Notes under the pieces: model-generated
Seen by the model: the letters and a program-made list of their open reading frames with translations, nothing else
Databases searched by the model: none
Told to the model about the DNA's origin: nothing
Made by a program: the position numbers and the translations under genes
Assembly: GCF_000222025.1 (NCBI RefSeq)
Contig: NZ_AFQO01000007.1
Location: 300,638-364,637, forward strand
Origin: Haemophilus haemolyticus M19501
Lineage (GTDB): Bacteria; Pseudomonadota; Gammaproteobacteria; Enterobacterales; Pasteurellaceae
Length of the DNA: 64,000 nucleotides
Direction of reading: 5' to 3'
Shown: in pieces, positions 1 to 9,485 of the stretch
Layout: the number at the start of each line of letters is the position of its first letter
How positions within the stretch are numbered: the stretch's first letter is position 1

Positions 1-309
1 AGCAATGACTTTCACTATTCCAGCCTCGATTAATCCTAATGCACAAGGCGGTGTGCGACCATAATGAGAGCAGGGCTCTAAGGTGACGTAAGCGGTTGCT
101 CCTTTCGCATTTTCACCCGCTTGAGCTAAGGCAACACGTTCAGCATGAGGTTGCCCCGCTTTAAAATGGAAGCCTTCCCCCACAATTTCACCATGTTTTA
201 CCAATACGCATCCCACCGATGGATTCGGTGTGGTGGTATATTGTCCTTTGGCGGCTAAATCCAAGGCTAGTTGCATAAATTTGTGATCTTGTGCGGAAAA
301 TTCGCTCAT
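1..309 (-). CDS. ribD: Riboflavin biosynthesis protein RibD, N-terminal part (runs off the window)
   Basis: Only the first about 103 codons are present; the rest lies to the left of the window. The translation starts MSEFSAQDHKFM and shows the deaminase zinc-site pattern, with PHAEVALAQAG (the H-A-E motif) followed by VTLEPCSHYGRTPPC (the P-C-x8-C motif). RibD proteins pair this pyrimidine deaminase domain with a C-terminal reductase domain in riboflavin synthesis; the reductase half cannot be seen here. The start codon lies 2 bases after the nrdR stop, so the two are probably co-transcribed, a neighbourhood common in gammaproteobacteria. Confidence 0.93.
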   Translation of the reverse strand, partial: MSEFSAQDHKFMQLALDLAAKGQYTTTPNPSVGCVLVKHGEIVGEGFHFKAGQPHAERVALAQAGENAKGATAYVTLEPCSHYGRTPPCALGLIEAGIVKVIA

Positions 310-311
310 GA

Positions 312-767
312 TTAATCCTTTAGGTTCTCAATTTCTTTGGTGAATTGATTAATGTTATCAAAACTCAAATAGACCGATGCAAAACGAATATAAGCCACTT
401 TATCGAGTTCTTTTAACTCATTCATCGCAAGTTTTCCAACCAGTTTACTTGGTACTTCACGTTCACCCGTCGCACGTAATTGAAAAATTATATGGTTAAT
501 TGCTTGTTCAACATCATCCGCACTTACAGGGCGTTTTTCCAACGCATGCTGAATACCACTGCGTAATTTATCTTCATTGAACGGCTCTCGAGTGCCGTCA
601 GTTTTAATAATTTTTGGTACGATTAATTCGGCTGTTTCAAAGGTGGTAAAACGCTCATGACAATGGCCGCACTCACGGCGGCGGCGAACCTGATAGCCAT
701 CCGATACCAAACGGCTATCAATTACCTTGGTTTCTTCTGTAAAACAAAATGGACAGCGCATAGACAA
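312..767 (-). CDS. nrdR: Transcriptional repressor NrdR
   Basis: A 151-residue protein of normal family length. The N-terminus carries a zinc ribbon with two CxxC pairs (CPFC near residue 5 and CGHC near residue 34) and the middle is an ATP-cone domain (about residues 49-139, beginning [14 protein letters not shown]). NrdR represses ribonucleotide reductase genes by binding NrdR boxes according to its ATP/dATP state. It lies between recC (58 bp upstream on the same strand) and ribD (2 bp downstream). The identification is secure from both metal-binding pairs and the neighbours. Confidence 0.96.
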   Translation of the reverse strand: MSMRCPFCFTEETKVIDSRLVSDGYQVRRRRECGHCHERFTTFETAELIVPKIIKTDGTREPFNEDKLRSGIQHALEKRPVSADDVEQAINHIIFQLRATGEREVPSKLVGKLAMNELKELDKVAYIRFASVYLSFDNINQFTKEIENLKD

Positions 768-824
768 TTCTCCGTAAAAAAGGGCACTTATCTTAGCAAA
801 AAATCGGTTCTTTGACGATTAGCT

Positions 825-3800
825 TTATGCCTTTCTTGTCTTCTTTTGTACGAATAATAAGCCAAACCAATCTTTTGTTTGTTTTAATAATTTTTTAATA
901 TTTTCAGGTTGTTCAAATCTTGAGGTCTGCGCCAATATGCGTGACCAATATGGATCTACTTGAGCGCCGTAATTGCTGTTTTCGCCCAGTTCCTGAAGTT
1001 TTGTAGAAATATTGTCAAAATCTACCGCACTTTCATCATTCACAATAAAATCATTAATATTTCTTATGGTTGGCACTAATTGTATTTCTATTTGGCTTTG
1101 TAAATAATCTTTTACGTAAGTTTGTAATTGAGCGAGAGCGGTTTTACGCTCAATAGGCGGTAATTCGATAACTTGATCTTGTGTAATTAATTTTGGTGGT
1201 ACCGCATTTTCTTGTGTGACACATTGAATCAAATAATAAATCCAAGGACGGATGCAATAGCGATCTTTGTATTTCGCAAAATGCCACTGAATCACCTGTG
1301 AATCATCGCCAAATAAAGGCTCCATATAACCAAATAGACGGATTTTTTGATTTTCATTTTGCCAATCTACGGAGAGATTGAAATCGACGGAAGCATGTTT
1401 AGCTTCGTCAAGATCCGCTATTTTCTTTTTAAATTCAAGAACATTGTCGCGAATATTTTCAGCATAAACCTTTCCAAACTCGGCGCGAGGTAACACGCCT
1501 TTTACTTCTGCTTGTCTAAAATAATCAGCAAAATTTTGTTCATCAAGGTAGATTAAGTCATTATTGAGCGCGTAATTATCTAACCCACTTAAGGTAAAGT
1601 TTTCACTGTCGGCAATACGATCATCTTCATCTCGGAAATAGACACCGAGTTTTTTTTCAAAGAAAAATTTCACTGGGTTTTCCACAAAGCTGACTAAACG
1701 ATCCAGTTCAATTTCTTCGATTTTTTCTGGGTTTTCTGTCATGGTGACGGCAAATTCTGAATTGCTAGCACTCGCGTCAAATTGCGCTATTGGCAACCAT
1801 TTTGTCGCAAATGAGCGGGTAAATTTCTCGTTATATTTGAAATTATCTGGGCTAAATGCGGTCATTGGATGCTCAATCACCGTAAGAGTATGTTCGGTTT
1901 GCCCTTGATTAATATAATCTAGGAGTTGGCTTACTAATACAGAAGGTTCTTTCGGTTGATTATCTGTAATGGAACGGCCAACATAGCTGATATAGCAATA
2001 ATCACGTGCTGCCAATAAGGCTTCTAAGAACAAATAGCGATCATCATCACGGCGGACACGATCACCTTTTTGATGATGATATTGCATTAAATCAAAACTG
2101 TTTGGTGTTTGTGTTCTAGGGTAATCCGCATCATTCATACCAAGCAAACAAACTACTTTGAATGGCACAGAACGCATTGGTAATAAGGTGCAGAAGTTTA
2201 CTTTCCCTGCAAGGAATTTGAGGCTATTTGGTGAATCTTCTAATTTCATTGTGATGACATCAGCAATCACTTCTGCTTGTAATTCTTCATTAAAATGGAG
2301 CGTTTTTAGATGCTCAGCTAATTCATTAATTTTCTCTTGAATATAGAAAATCGTGTCGCTTGTGTCTTCATTTTGCACGAAGAAATCCGATAAAAGTGCG
2401 GTTAAAATCTCTTGCCATTTTTCGATGGAATGTGCTTGTTGCAGCGTTTCATGCAGCGCGGAAAGTGCGGTGAAAAAGTGAGATAAATTTCCAGCAAGTT
2501 CACCCTTTAAGCCATAGCTGCTGTTTAACCCCAGACTATCTTGCCAAATGCCGTGTTCTTCACGCATTGCATAACCTAACATCATTCGTTCTAATCCAGC
2601 CTGCCAAGAATTGAAATTGATACCATCTTGATTTTTTTGCAAACCGAAACGAATGCCTGAATCCGCCACCCACTCTCGCACTAATGGTAAATCAGCAAGA
2701 GAAATATTAAATCGTTCTCGCATCGCAGGAATATCCAACAATGCTAAGACATCTTCTGCACTAAAATTACTTTCTTTTAAGCGTAATAAAGTTAAGTAAC
2801 TTGAGACCAACACATCGTTTTCTGAAAGTTTATTATCTGAAAGTGAAAATGGAATTTGTGGCGCATCCCCATTTTTTTGCCCGAAAACTGCCTGAATATA
2901 AGGTGTGTATTGGTTAATATCTGCCACCATAACAACCACATCTTTTGGCGTAAGGTTAGGATCTTGATTGAATAAATCCAGTAAATAATCGTGCAATACT
3001 TCCACTTCCCGCATAGCACTGTGGCAAGAATGTAGGGTTAAAGTGCGGTCATTTTTTGCGATATTTAGCGGTTTATTTTCTAAATGCAGAATTTGAGACT
3101 GCAATTGTCCAAGTAAACTGTTCGATTCAATTTCTTGATAGGCATTGACGGGATAAGTTGGAATATATTCTTCATCTCTCACCAATGTATAGATAAAATC
3201 TCGCCCCATCTTTCCCCAAGCCGCCAGTAACGGATTACCTACTTGAAGGTTTTCTTTTTGGTAAGTGACATCAAACTGAGCGTTTTCTAGTTGAGAAAGT
3301 TGATCCTCGGAAAAGAGCGGTTGATTTTCATCTTGTTTATTGAATTGATAACGCTTGCGAGAACGCAAATAATCGAGGCGTAAATCGCTAATATCTCCCC
3401 AATACTCTTGGCATGGATTATTAAAAAATAAATGAATATCCACTTCTGATGACATCGCTTGCAAAATATTGAGATAAGCAGTTGGGAGCGCAGGAATACC
3501 AAAAATAAATATGCGTGAAGGTAATTTTTTCGGTGCTTTTTTATCGGCAAGCAAGGCTAAGAACTGATTATGCAAAGCCGCTCGATGGGTAGCATCACCC
3601 ACATCTGATTTAATATCGACGACCAATGCACGCCATAACTCACCTTGCCATTTTGTATTGCCTTGAATTTGCTCAAACAACGTATTGTTGAGGTTAGGTT
3701 GCTGTTTTTGTATTTGAGCGGTGATTTGTTCATCTTCGCCTTTTTCCCAAGCAAAAATCCATTCTGGTCGATAAACTAAATATTGGTCAAATAAATCGGC

Positions 3801-4199
3801 AATTTTGCTGCTGAGTTGATAAAGTTTGTATTGTTCAGAATGAGGCGAGGACGCTAAATAATTGCGTAAAGGTGAAAAACTTGCTTTCTCAAGAAAAGTC
3901 GGGATTAAGCGCATTAAGCGCCATGTCATTGAATCTTTATCAAAAGGGTTTTCCAATGCCGTTGCGGGTAAGTTCTGAGCATAAAGTTGCCATATAAAAC
4001 TTGCTGGCATAGGAAATTTGAGGTTCGCTGAAATGCCTGTTTCTTTCGCTAATTCAATTTGCAGCCATTGCGCCATCCCCGGGCTTTGCACCAAGATAAT
4101 ATCCTGCTGAAAAGGATCTTCAGGCGGTAAAGATTTGAATAAGGACGAAAGAATTTCTTTTTGTTTTTCGAGTTGATTGGAATAATAAACAATGAACAC
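825..4199 (-). CDS. recC: Exodeoxyribonuclease V subunit gamma (RecC)
   Basis: A 1124-residue protein, the usual size for RecC. The N-terminus (MFIVYYSNQLEKQKEIL, then IILVQSPGMAQWLQIELA) is the typical RecC opening that resembles an inactivated SF1 helicase; FKVVCLLGMNDADYPR near residue 680 is another recognisable RecC block. RecC is the Chi-scanning subunit of the RecBCD helicase-nuclease that processes double-strand ends. recB and recD are not in this window, so the operon is split as in other Haemophilus. It lies 45 bp downstream of comQ and could be reached by transcription from the competence operon, though that is inference. Confidence 0.96.
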   Translation of the reverse strand: MFIVYYSNQLEKQKEILSSLFKSLPPEDPFQQDIILVQSPGMAQWLQIELAKETGISANLKFPMPASFIWQLYAQNLPATALENPFDKDSMTWRLMRLIPTFLEKASFSPLRNYLASSPHSEQYKLYQLSSKIADLFDQYLVYRPEWIFAWEKGEDEQITAQIQKQQPNLNNTLFEQIQGNTKWQGELWRALVVDIKSDVGDATHRAALHNQFLALLADKKAPKKLPSRIFIFGIPALPTAYLNILQAMSSEVDIHLFFNNPCQEYWGDISDLRLDYLRSRKRYQFNKQDENQPLFSEDQLSQLENAQFDVTYQKENLQVGNPLLAAWGKMGRDFIYTLVRDEEYIPTYPVNAYQEIESNSLLGQLQSQILHLENKPLNIAKNDRTLTLHSCHSAMREVEVLHDYLLDLFNQDPNLTPKDVVVMVADINQYTPYIQAVFGQKNGDAPQIPFSLSDNKLSENDVLVSSYLTLLRLKESNFSAEDVLALLDIPAMRERFNISLADLPLVREWVADSGIRFGLQKNQDGINFNSWQAGLERMMLGYAMREEHGIWQDSLGLNSSYGLKGELAGNLSHFFTALSALHETLQQAHSIEKWQEILTALLSDFFVQNEDTSDTIFYIQEKINELAEHLKTLHFNEELQAEVIADVITMKLEDSPNSLKFLAGKVNFCTLLPMRSVPFKVVCLLGMNDADYPRTQTPNSFDLMQYHHQKGDRVRRDDDRYLFLEALLAARDYCYISYVGRSITDNQPKEPSVLVSQLLDYINQGQTEHTLTVIEHPMTAFSPDNFKYNEKFTRSFATKWLPIAQFDASASNSEFAVTMTENPEKIEEIELDRLVSFVENPVKFFFEKKLGVYFRDEDDRIADSENFTLSGLDNYALNNDLIYLDEQNFADYFRQAEVKGVLPRAEFGKVYAENIRDNVLEFKKKIADLDEAKHASVDFNLSVDWQNENQKIRLFGYMEPLFGDDSQVIQWHFAKYKDRYCIRPWIYYLIQCVTQENAVPPKLITQDQVIELPPIERKTALAQLQTYVKDYLQSQIEIQLVPTIRNINDFIVNDESAVDFDNISTKLQELGENSNYGAQVDPYWSRILAQTSRFEQPENIKKLLKQTKDWFGLLFVQKKTRKA

Positions 4200-4244
4200 A
4201 ATGGCGACCTTTTGATGATTTAACCTAGAAAAAACAACGCCATT

Positions 4245-4541
4245 TTACTGAGTTTTTATCAAAATTTCACTCGTAGGATAACGCACAATAATACGTTCAT
4301 TTTCACATTGAATACGAAAAGTTAAGCCATTTTGTTGTATCAATTGTTCACAAGCTAACCCTAAAAATTGGCGTTGAGCTTGATTCTCCGCAATCTGTAT
4401 TGCCTGAAAATCTTGATAAGTTTTCACCGCACTTTTTCTTTGGCTTGCCGTCCATTGATTAAAAACAAGAAATAAAACGCTAAATAAAGTTAAAGAAAAT
4501 AACAATGTAATAAAAGATATTCCTTTATTCATCCTGAACAT
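4245..4541 (-). CDS. comQ: Competence pseudopilin-like protein ComQ
   Basis: Last gene of the four-gene competence operon. I choose the ATG at 4541 (product MFRMNKG...) because GGAG lies about 8 bases upstream; it gives 98 residues. The leader MFRMNKG followed by a hydrophobic stretch (ISFITLLFSLTLFSVLFLVF) has the form of a short prepilin leader cut after Gly. The rest is a small polar C-terminal domain. In H. influenzae the comNOPQ genes (HI0938-HI0941, from memory) are competence-regulated and belong to the type IV pilus DNA-uptake machinery; the precise role of this subunit is not known to me. It overlaps the end of comP. Confidence 0.8.
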   Translation of the reverse strand: MFRMNKGISFITLLFSLTLFSVLFLVFNQWTASQRKSAVKTYQDFQAIQIAENQAQRQFLGLACEQLIQQNGLTFRIQCENERIIVRYPTSEILIKTQ

Positions 4542-5208
4542 TAAAATCACTCCAACTTTTTTCTGCTAACTGCCACTGACTATATTGTTGCACTAAAGCA
4601 ACCACCGTCTTTTTCCCATAAGCTAAAGTTACGCCATCTAAAGTTAAATTCCCACTGGTAATCACTGCGCCACTAATCCTCCCTTTGCCAGTCAATTTTA
4701 AATCGCCCTCTGCAATTAATATGACAGATACGGTGCCATTAATTTCAACTTCTGCTTGTGAATCTGAAAACCAATAAAGTTTAGGCATTTTATTCGCGTT
4801 TAAAATTCTGGGTGGGGAAGAAAAGTGCGGTCGAAAATAGGCAAGTTTTTCGCCAGTCACAAAATCTTTCAATGCACCTTGATTATCTCCCTTTTTAGGC
4901 GATTTTTTAAATAGACTCATTCTTTCACACCAAAGAAAATATTGAATTGCATCGGTGGCGCCATCAAGCGTGATGCTGATTTGCTTTACACTTTCATTAT
5001 TATTTAACGGTAAATCAAGACAGGCGGTTTGTTTTTTCTCCTCTGTCATGTTTTGCAGTTGTAATGTTCTTTCCACATAATGTTTTCGTTGATTTTGTTG
5101 CGCACGAAAAAAACTTAAATGACTGTCATCTAATAATAGGATTACAGTTAATAAGCCTGAAATAAAAATTAGAATAGTCAGCGTAATAATGCCTTTTTGC
5201 ATTGTCAT
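4525..5208 (-). CDS. comP: Competence pseudopilin-like protein ComP
   Basis: The product begins MTMQKG and then a hydrophobic helix (IITLTILIFISGLLTVILLL), like the PilX-type minor pilins. I choose the ATG at 5208 since prepilin leaders are short; an in-frame start at 5253 or 5238 would add a repeated MESKI/TESKI leader created by a 15-bp tandem repeat (see findings). The body is about 200 residues with three cysteines. No clear ribosome binding site precedes any of the possible starts, so translational coupling to comO is likely. Its probable job is in the competence pseudopilus for DNA uptake. Confidence 0.78.
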   Translation of the reverse strand: MTMQKGIITLTILIFISGLLTVILLLDDSHLSFFRAQQNQRKHYVERTLQLQNMTEEKKQTACLDLPLNNNESVKQISITLDGATDAIQYFLWCERMSLFKKSPKKGDNQGALKDFVTGEKLAYFRPHFSSPPRILNANKMPKLYWFSDSQAEVEINGTVSVILIAEGDLKLTGKGRISGAVITSGNLTLDGVTLAYGKKTVVALVQQYSQWQLAEKSWSDFNVQDE

Positions 5209-5252
5209 TATTTTTGATTCCGTTATTTTTGATTCCATTATTTTTGATTCCA
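5208..5252. repeat. Three tandem 15-bp units at the comO-comP junction
   Basis: On the minus strand the unit TGGAATCAAAAATAA occurs three times head to tail (the third with C in place of the first T). The first copy encodes the last codons and stop of comO. The extra copies keep the comP frame open and add alternative ATG codons. Confidence 0.9.
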
Positions 5253-5951
5253 TAGCGCAACAACAAGGGATGTTTCATAACTGATGTTTGGGGTTTGTTT
5301 TAAATTTCCTTTTAGCTTGATTTCTAATCCTTTGCCTTCGATTAACCAATTAAATTGTAGGGTAGTGACTTCGTATTCATTGTTGTCTAATAAATCCGTC
5401 CAACCGCCCCCAGCGTTACAAGCGGTTTGTTGAAAAGCACGTTTACAAGTTTCTGCTGTGCAATTAGTAGGAATAACACTTTGATAAGTCAGTTTGGTTT
5501 TTATCATTTTGTTACTCACTTTATAACCAAATAATTCTTCTGTACTGTTTTTGGATGTATTTTTCCCATTTTTCATACAGGTTTTCGGTGAATCTTTGCC
5601 AATACACCCATTTTTATTTAAATCATAAAAGAACAACACGCAGCTATTAAGTGGGGCGTTATCTTCCTGGCTAATGAAAATGGCAGTGCCTTGTTCATCT
5701 AATTCAAATAAAGATAAATTGCTTTCTGTTCCTTTTGTATTTAATGCTCTAAATCCCAATCGCCGAAGATCTTTACCGATGAGCTGTAATGTTCGTTGTA
5801 ATTCTGCTTGTAGTTTTAAATGCAATAACATGTGTTGATTTTGTGTTTGTATTTGCACATAAAAATGTGAAATGCTTAGCAATAATAAAGACGACAATGC
5901 TAGCGAAATCATCAGTGCTAATAGGGTTTGCCCTTTTAATAATGTTTTCAT
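5238..5951 (-). CDS. comO: Competence pseudopilin-like protein ComO
   Basis: A 237-residue protein with the leader MKTLLKG followed by a hydrophobic N-terminal helix (QTLLALMISLALSSLLLLSI), in the manner of PilW-like minor pilins. The Glu usually found at position 5 after the cleavage site is absent, which is common in minor pilin relatives. Cysteines later in the protein may form disulfides in the periplasm. Its ATG overlaps the comN stop by 4 bases (ATGA), so the operon is translationally coupled. The stop codon lies in the first of three 15-bp tandem repeats. Confidence 0.82.
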   Translation of the reverse strand: MKTLLKGQTLLALMISLALSSLLLLSISHFYVQIQTQNQHMLLHLKLQAELQRTLQLIGKDLRRLGFRALNTKGTESNLSLFELDEQGTAIFISQEDNAPLNSCVLFFYDLNKNGCIGKDSPKTCMKNGKNTSKNSTEELFGYKVSNKMIKTKLTYQSVIPTNCTAETCKRAFQQTACNAGGGWTDLLDNNEYEVTTLQFNWLIEGKGLEIKLKGNLKQTPNISYETSLVVALWNQK

Positions 5952-6466
5952 GATTGATTACATGCACTAGCCGCCTGATTGGTTTTCAAACGAATACTGC
6001 CAACATTGAAAAATGAAAATAATGTACGTTCATTTTCTGCTTGTAGAATAAAACAACGAGTAACACTGGTATTACGAGCACCATAAAACCTCGTGATTTC
6101 TTTGGGATAAATATAATGGCTTTGAATCATCGTTTTTTGAGGAAAATAAGGATAGTAAAAATGAGCATAGGCTTCTTTCGGGCAGTTTGTTGGGTTTAAA
6201 CAATCGCAAGTTTGATCATTTTTTACTTGTGCCGTTAAGCACCATTGTTGTGTTGCAAGATTACGATTGATAAGTAAAAACCACACTTCCGATGAATTTT
6301 CTGCCCGAGCCTGAATTTGGCGTAGAAATAAATACAGGCGATGTTGCTCTTTGGCTAAAATCGTTTTAGGTGAATCTGTTTGCCATAATGGCATGGCAAA
6401 ACTCAGCGCAATGCTGATAATGGCTAACCCAATCAATAATTCCACTAATGTCATACCTTTCTGCAT
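5948..6466 (-). CDS. comN: Competence pseudopilin-like protein ComN
   Basis: First gene of the competence pseudopilin operon. I choose the ATG at 6466, which has GGAG 6 bases upstream, over a TTG 12 bases earlier. The product begins MQKGMTLVELLIGLAIISIAL, a textbook type IV prepilin signal: short basic leader, Gly at -1, and Glu at +5 with a hydrophobic helix. The body contains three Cys-rich positions around CDCLNPTNC. This resembles PilV/FimT-type minor pilins. A CRP-S site lies about 65 bp upstream, so expression should need both CRP and Sxy. Confidence 0.87.
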   Translation of the reverse strand: MQKGMTLVELLIGLAIISIALSFAMPLWQTDSPKTILAKEQHRLYLFLRQIQARAENSSEVWFLLINRNLATQQWCLTAQVKNDQTCDCLNPTNCPKEAYAHFYYPYFPQKTMIQSHYIYPKEITRFYGARNTSVTRCFILQAENERTLFSFFNVGSIRLKTNQAASACNQS

Positions 6467-6531
6467 AAAACGCTCCAATTTTCTACCGCACTTTAATGGT
6501 AAATAATTAATGGAAAAATCACTTTATGCTA

Positions 6532-6553
6532 TTTTTGCGATCTGTATCGTAAA
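6532..6553. promoter_or_regulatory. CRP-S (Sxy-dependent) competence regulatory site
   Basis: The palindrome TGCGATCTGTATCGTAAA with a leading T-run matches the H. influenzae CRP-S pattern, in which the CRP half-site reads TGCGA rather than TGTGA. Its centre is about 76 bp from the comN start codon. CRP-S sites need the competence activator Sxy as well as CRP. It also lies upstream of suhB on the other strand, but competence control of suhB is not expected. Confidence 0.88.
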
Positions 6554-6620
6554 CTTTTCCTGAAAACCTATAAAAACCATTGTTTTATGATTTTCAACTG
6601 GTTATTTTGGCAAATCTCGC

Positions 6621-6626
6621 TATAAT
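6621..6626 (+). promoter_or_regulatory. Probable -10 element of suhB
   Basis: A consensus TATAAT lies 40 bp upstream of the suhB start codon. No good -35 hexamer is found at normal spacing, so the assignment rests on the -10 only. Confidence 0.45.
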
Positions 6627-6665
6627 GACGCGGAATTTTTCTGTTCTTTAAAATCTGGTGGAAAT

Positions 6666-7469
6666 ATGAATCCAATGTTAAATATCGCTATTCGTGCGGC
6701 ACGAAAAGCGGGCAATGTGATTGCTAAAAATTATGAACGCCGTGATGCGATCGAAAGCACACAAAAAGGTATTAATGATTATGTGACAAACGTTGATAAA
6801 GCGTCTGAAGCAGAAATCATTGAAGTTATTCGTAAATCTTATCCTGATCACACAATTATTACGGAAGAAACAGGCGCAATTGAAGGCAAAGATAGCGATG
6901 TACAATGGATTATTGATCCTCTAGATGGTACCCGGAATTTTATGACAGGACTTCCCCACTTTTCTGTGTCTATCGCAGTTCGTGTAAAAAATCGCACTGA
7001 AGTCGGGGTTGTTTACGATCCAATCCGCAATGAATTATTTACTGCTGTGCGTGGCGAAGGCGCAAAATTAAATGAAGTACGTTTACGTGTAGATAGTAAA
7101 CGTGAACTTCAAGGTTCAATTTTAGCCACTGGTTTTCCATTCAAACAACCAAAATTAATGCCAACTCAATTTGCAATGATGAATGCCTTAATTGAAGATG
7201 CTGCGGATTTCCGTCGCACGGGTTCCGCTGCATTAGATTTATGCTATGTGGCGTCAAATCGTATTGATGGCTATTTTGAAATGGGCTTAAAAGCCTGGGA
7301 TTGCGCAGCTGGCGATTTAATCGTGCGTGAAGCAGGTGGTTTAGTCTGTGATTTTGATGCAGGTAATGGCTACTTACGCAGTGGCAATATCATCGCAGCC
7401 CCATCACGCGTAATAAAAGAAATGTTAAATAAAATCCGCCCTTGTTTAGGTGCTGAATTTAATCATTAA
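6666..7469 (+). CDS. suhB: Inositol-1-monophosphatase family protein SuhB
   Basis: A 267-residue member of the inositol monophosphatase superfamily. The metal-binding motifs are visible: EETG near residue 66, the signature WIIDPLDGTRNF near residue 82, and WDCAAGDLIVREAGG near residue 213. In enterobacteria SuhB also takes part in rRNA antitermination and ribosome assembly; whether it does so here is inference. It is divergent from the comN operon and followed by a strong hairpin terminator at 7483-7511, so it is probably monocistronic. Confidence 0.95.
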   Translation: MNPMLNIAIRAARKAGNVIAKNYERRDAIESTQKGINDYVTNVDKASEAEIIEVIRKSYPDHTIITEETGAIEGKDSDVQWIIDPLDGTRNFMTGLPHFSVSIAVRVKNRTEVGVVYDPIRNELFTAVRGEGAKLNEVRLRVDSKRELQGSILATGFPFKQPKLMPTQFAMMNALIEDAADFRRTGSAALDLCYVASNRIDGYFEMGLKAWDCAAGDLIVREAGGLVCDFDAGNGYLRSGNIIAAPSRVIKEMLNKIRPCLGAEFNH

Positions 7470-7482
7470 TTTTTATAAGTAC

Positions 7483-7511
7483 AATAGCACCTATCAAGGT
7501 GCTATTTTTAA
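7483..7511 (+). terminator. Terminator after suhB
   Basis: AATAGCACC and GGTGCTATT form a 9-bp stem with a short loop, followed by a T-run. Confidence 0.8.
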
Positions 7512-7577
7512 TTTTATTAATGAAACATACTTGATTAGCGACTTTATCTGCGCATCAACGAAAAAAACGATGACATT

Positions 7578-9485
7578 ATGCTTCCAGAACTTGGCTTTTT
7601 CCTTCTTTTACTCGCAACAGCTAGCGCGTTTTTTCTTGCATTAGTGACCCAATTTGGGTTATTCAAAAAGAATCCTACTTTAATTAATGCCGCTTGGCCG
7701 CTGAGTTATATTTTTACCCTTGCGACGACGTTATCAATTGGTTTGCTTGCTTATTCTTTTGCGGCAGATGACTTTACCCTTGAATATGTAGCGGCACATT
7801 CTAATTCTCAATTACCTACATTTTTTAAAGTGGCTGCCACTTGGGGTGGACATGAAGGTTCAATGTTGTTTTGGTTATTTTCATTGAGTTTATGGCTTGC
7901 TGCTTTTGCTTTTTTTAATCGAAAAAATAACCACACTTTTTCCGCTCAATCTTTATCTTTATTGGGATTGATTTGCTTTGGTTTTGCGGTGTTTATTTTA
8001 TTTTATTCCAATCCATTTGGACGCATTTTCCCAGCTCCCGCAGAAGGGCGCGATCTCAATCCAATGTTGCAAGATGTGGGACTTATTTTCCATCCACCTT
8101 TGTTATACGTTGGCTATGTGGGCTTTGCAGTGAATTTTGCCATGAGTTTGAGTGCGTTGATTTATAACCAGTCAGCACGACAAATTGCACGCTCAATGCG
8201 TGGCTGGGTGTTGGTTTCTTGGTTATTTTTAACCATTGGAATTGTGCTTGGTGCGTGGTGGGCATATTACGAACTCGGCTGGGGCGGTTGGTGGTTCTGG
8301 GATCCCGTAGAAAATGCGTCTTTAATGCCTTGGTTGCTTGGTTTGGCGTTATTACATAGTTTAATGGCAACAGAAAAACAAGGCGTATTTAATTATTGGA
8401 CAACGCTTTTTTCTCTGCTTGCTTTTGCCTTTAGCGTATTAGGCACGTTTATTGTTCGTTCTGGTGCGCTCACTTCTGTGCATGCTTTTGCATTGGATAA
8501 CACGCGCGGTTATGTGTTGTTATTAATTTTCTTTGTTTTAACAGTGTTAGCCTTTGGTTTATTCGCTTTGCGTGCGGGCAGTTCATCAGAAAGTGCGGTG
8601 AATTTTCAGTTCATTTCTAAATCGGGTGGCATTTTATTGCTGAATATTTTGCTTAGCATTGCCACTGTTTCTACTTTTTTAGGCACCTTCTACCCAATGT
8701 TATTCCAAGCGATGAATTGGGGCTCAATTTCGGTGGGAAGTCCTTATTTTAATAGTATTTTCTTCCCAATCATTACGGTGATTTTAATCTTAATGGTGGT
8801 TTCCCTTACCATTCGTTGGGTGCAATTTGATCGCACATTATTGATACGTTGCGTATGGTTGCTTATTCCGTCTTTGATTCTCGCCAGCTTGATGATTTGG
8901 CAACAGCTACGCCATAATTCTGCGTTGAATTTTCACGCTTTCGCTTTTGTGTTATTAACTCTTGCGATTTGGCTTTTGTTAGTCACTTTATGGCAAAATT
9001 GGCGACAAATTCGTTTGTCTCAATTTGGTATGATTTTAGCCCACTGTGGTGTGGCGATTGTGACTATTGGCGCGGTAATGAGTGGTTATTTTGGCAGTGA
9101 AATTGGTGTGCGTTTAGCACCGCAACAAAGTCAAACGCTGGGACAATATGAATTTCACTATCGCCAATTTTCTAATGAAATCGGACCGAACTTTACGGCA
9201 GAAGTTGCCTTTTTTGATGTAACTGAAAATGGTAAACCTTATGCAGAAATTATCCCCGAACGCCGTTATTACGATGTTCGTACAATGACAATGAGTGAAG
9301 TGGGGCTTAATGGCGGTTTTTGGGGCGATTTATATATTGTGATGGGAGATTCTCTCGGCAAAGGAGAATTTACTTTCCGCTTACATTATAAACCGCTGAT
9401 TCGTTGGCTTTGGGCTGGCGGTATTTTAATGGCCTTTGGCGCACTTTTTAGCGTCTTCGGATTACGCAGAAAACAGGAAAAATAA
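7578..9485 (+). CDS. nrfE: Heme lyase NrfE / CcmF family
   Basis: A 635-residue polytopic membrane protein. The Trp-rich heme-handling segment [17 protein letters not shown] (near residue 235) and many hydrophobic helices identify the CcmF/NrfE family, which attaches heme to apocytochrome c in the periplasm. From memory this corresponds to HI0936, one of two CcmF-like genes in H. influenzae, and its partners here (a DsbE-like thioredoxin and an NrfF-like protein) suggest maturation of the formate-dependent nitrite reductase. CcmF and NrfE cannot be told apart from sequence alone by eye. The stop overlaps the next start (TAATG). The ribosome binding site is weak. Confidence 0.88.
   Translation: MLPELGFFLLLLATASAFFLALVTQFGLFKKNPTLINAAWPLSYIFTLATTLSIGLLAYSFAADDFTLEYVAAHSNSQLPTFFKVAATWGGHEGSMLFWLFSLSLWLAAFAFFNRKNNHTFSAQSLSLLGLICFGFAVFILFYSNPFGRIFPAPAEGRDLNPMLQDVGLIFHPPLLYVGYVGFAVNFAMSLSALIYNQSARQIARSMRGWVLVSWLFLTIGIVLGAWWAYYELGWGGWWFWDPVENASLMPWLLGLALLHSLMATEKQGVFNYWTTLFSLLAFAFSVLGTFIVRSGALTSVHAFALDNTRGYVLLLIFFVLTVLAFGLFALRAGSSSESAVNFQFISKSGGILLLNILLSIATVSTFLGTFYPMLFQAMNWGSISVGSPYFNSIFFPIITVILILMVVSLTIRWVQFDRTLLIRCVWLLIPSLILASLMIWQQLRHNSALNFHAFAFVLLTLAIWLLLVTLWQNWRQIRLSQFGMILAHCGVAIVTIGAVMSGYFGSEIGVRLAPQQSQTLGQYEFHYRQFSNEIGPNFTAEVAFFDVTENGKPYAEIIPERRYYDVRTMTMSEVGLNGGFWGDLYIVMGDSLGKGEFTFRLHYKPLIRWLWAGGILMAFGALFSVFGLRRKQEK

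Noticed and set aside
7450..7644. Open frame spanning the suhB terminator and the start of nrfE
   Set aside because: It overlaps the terminator and the true nrfE start in another frame and resembles no protein.
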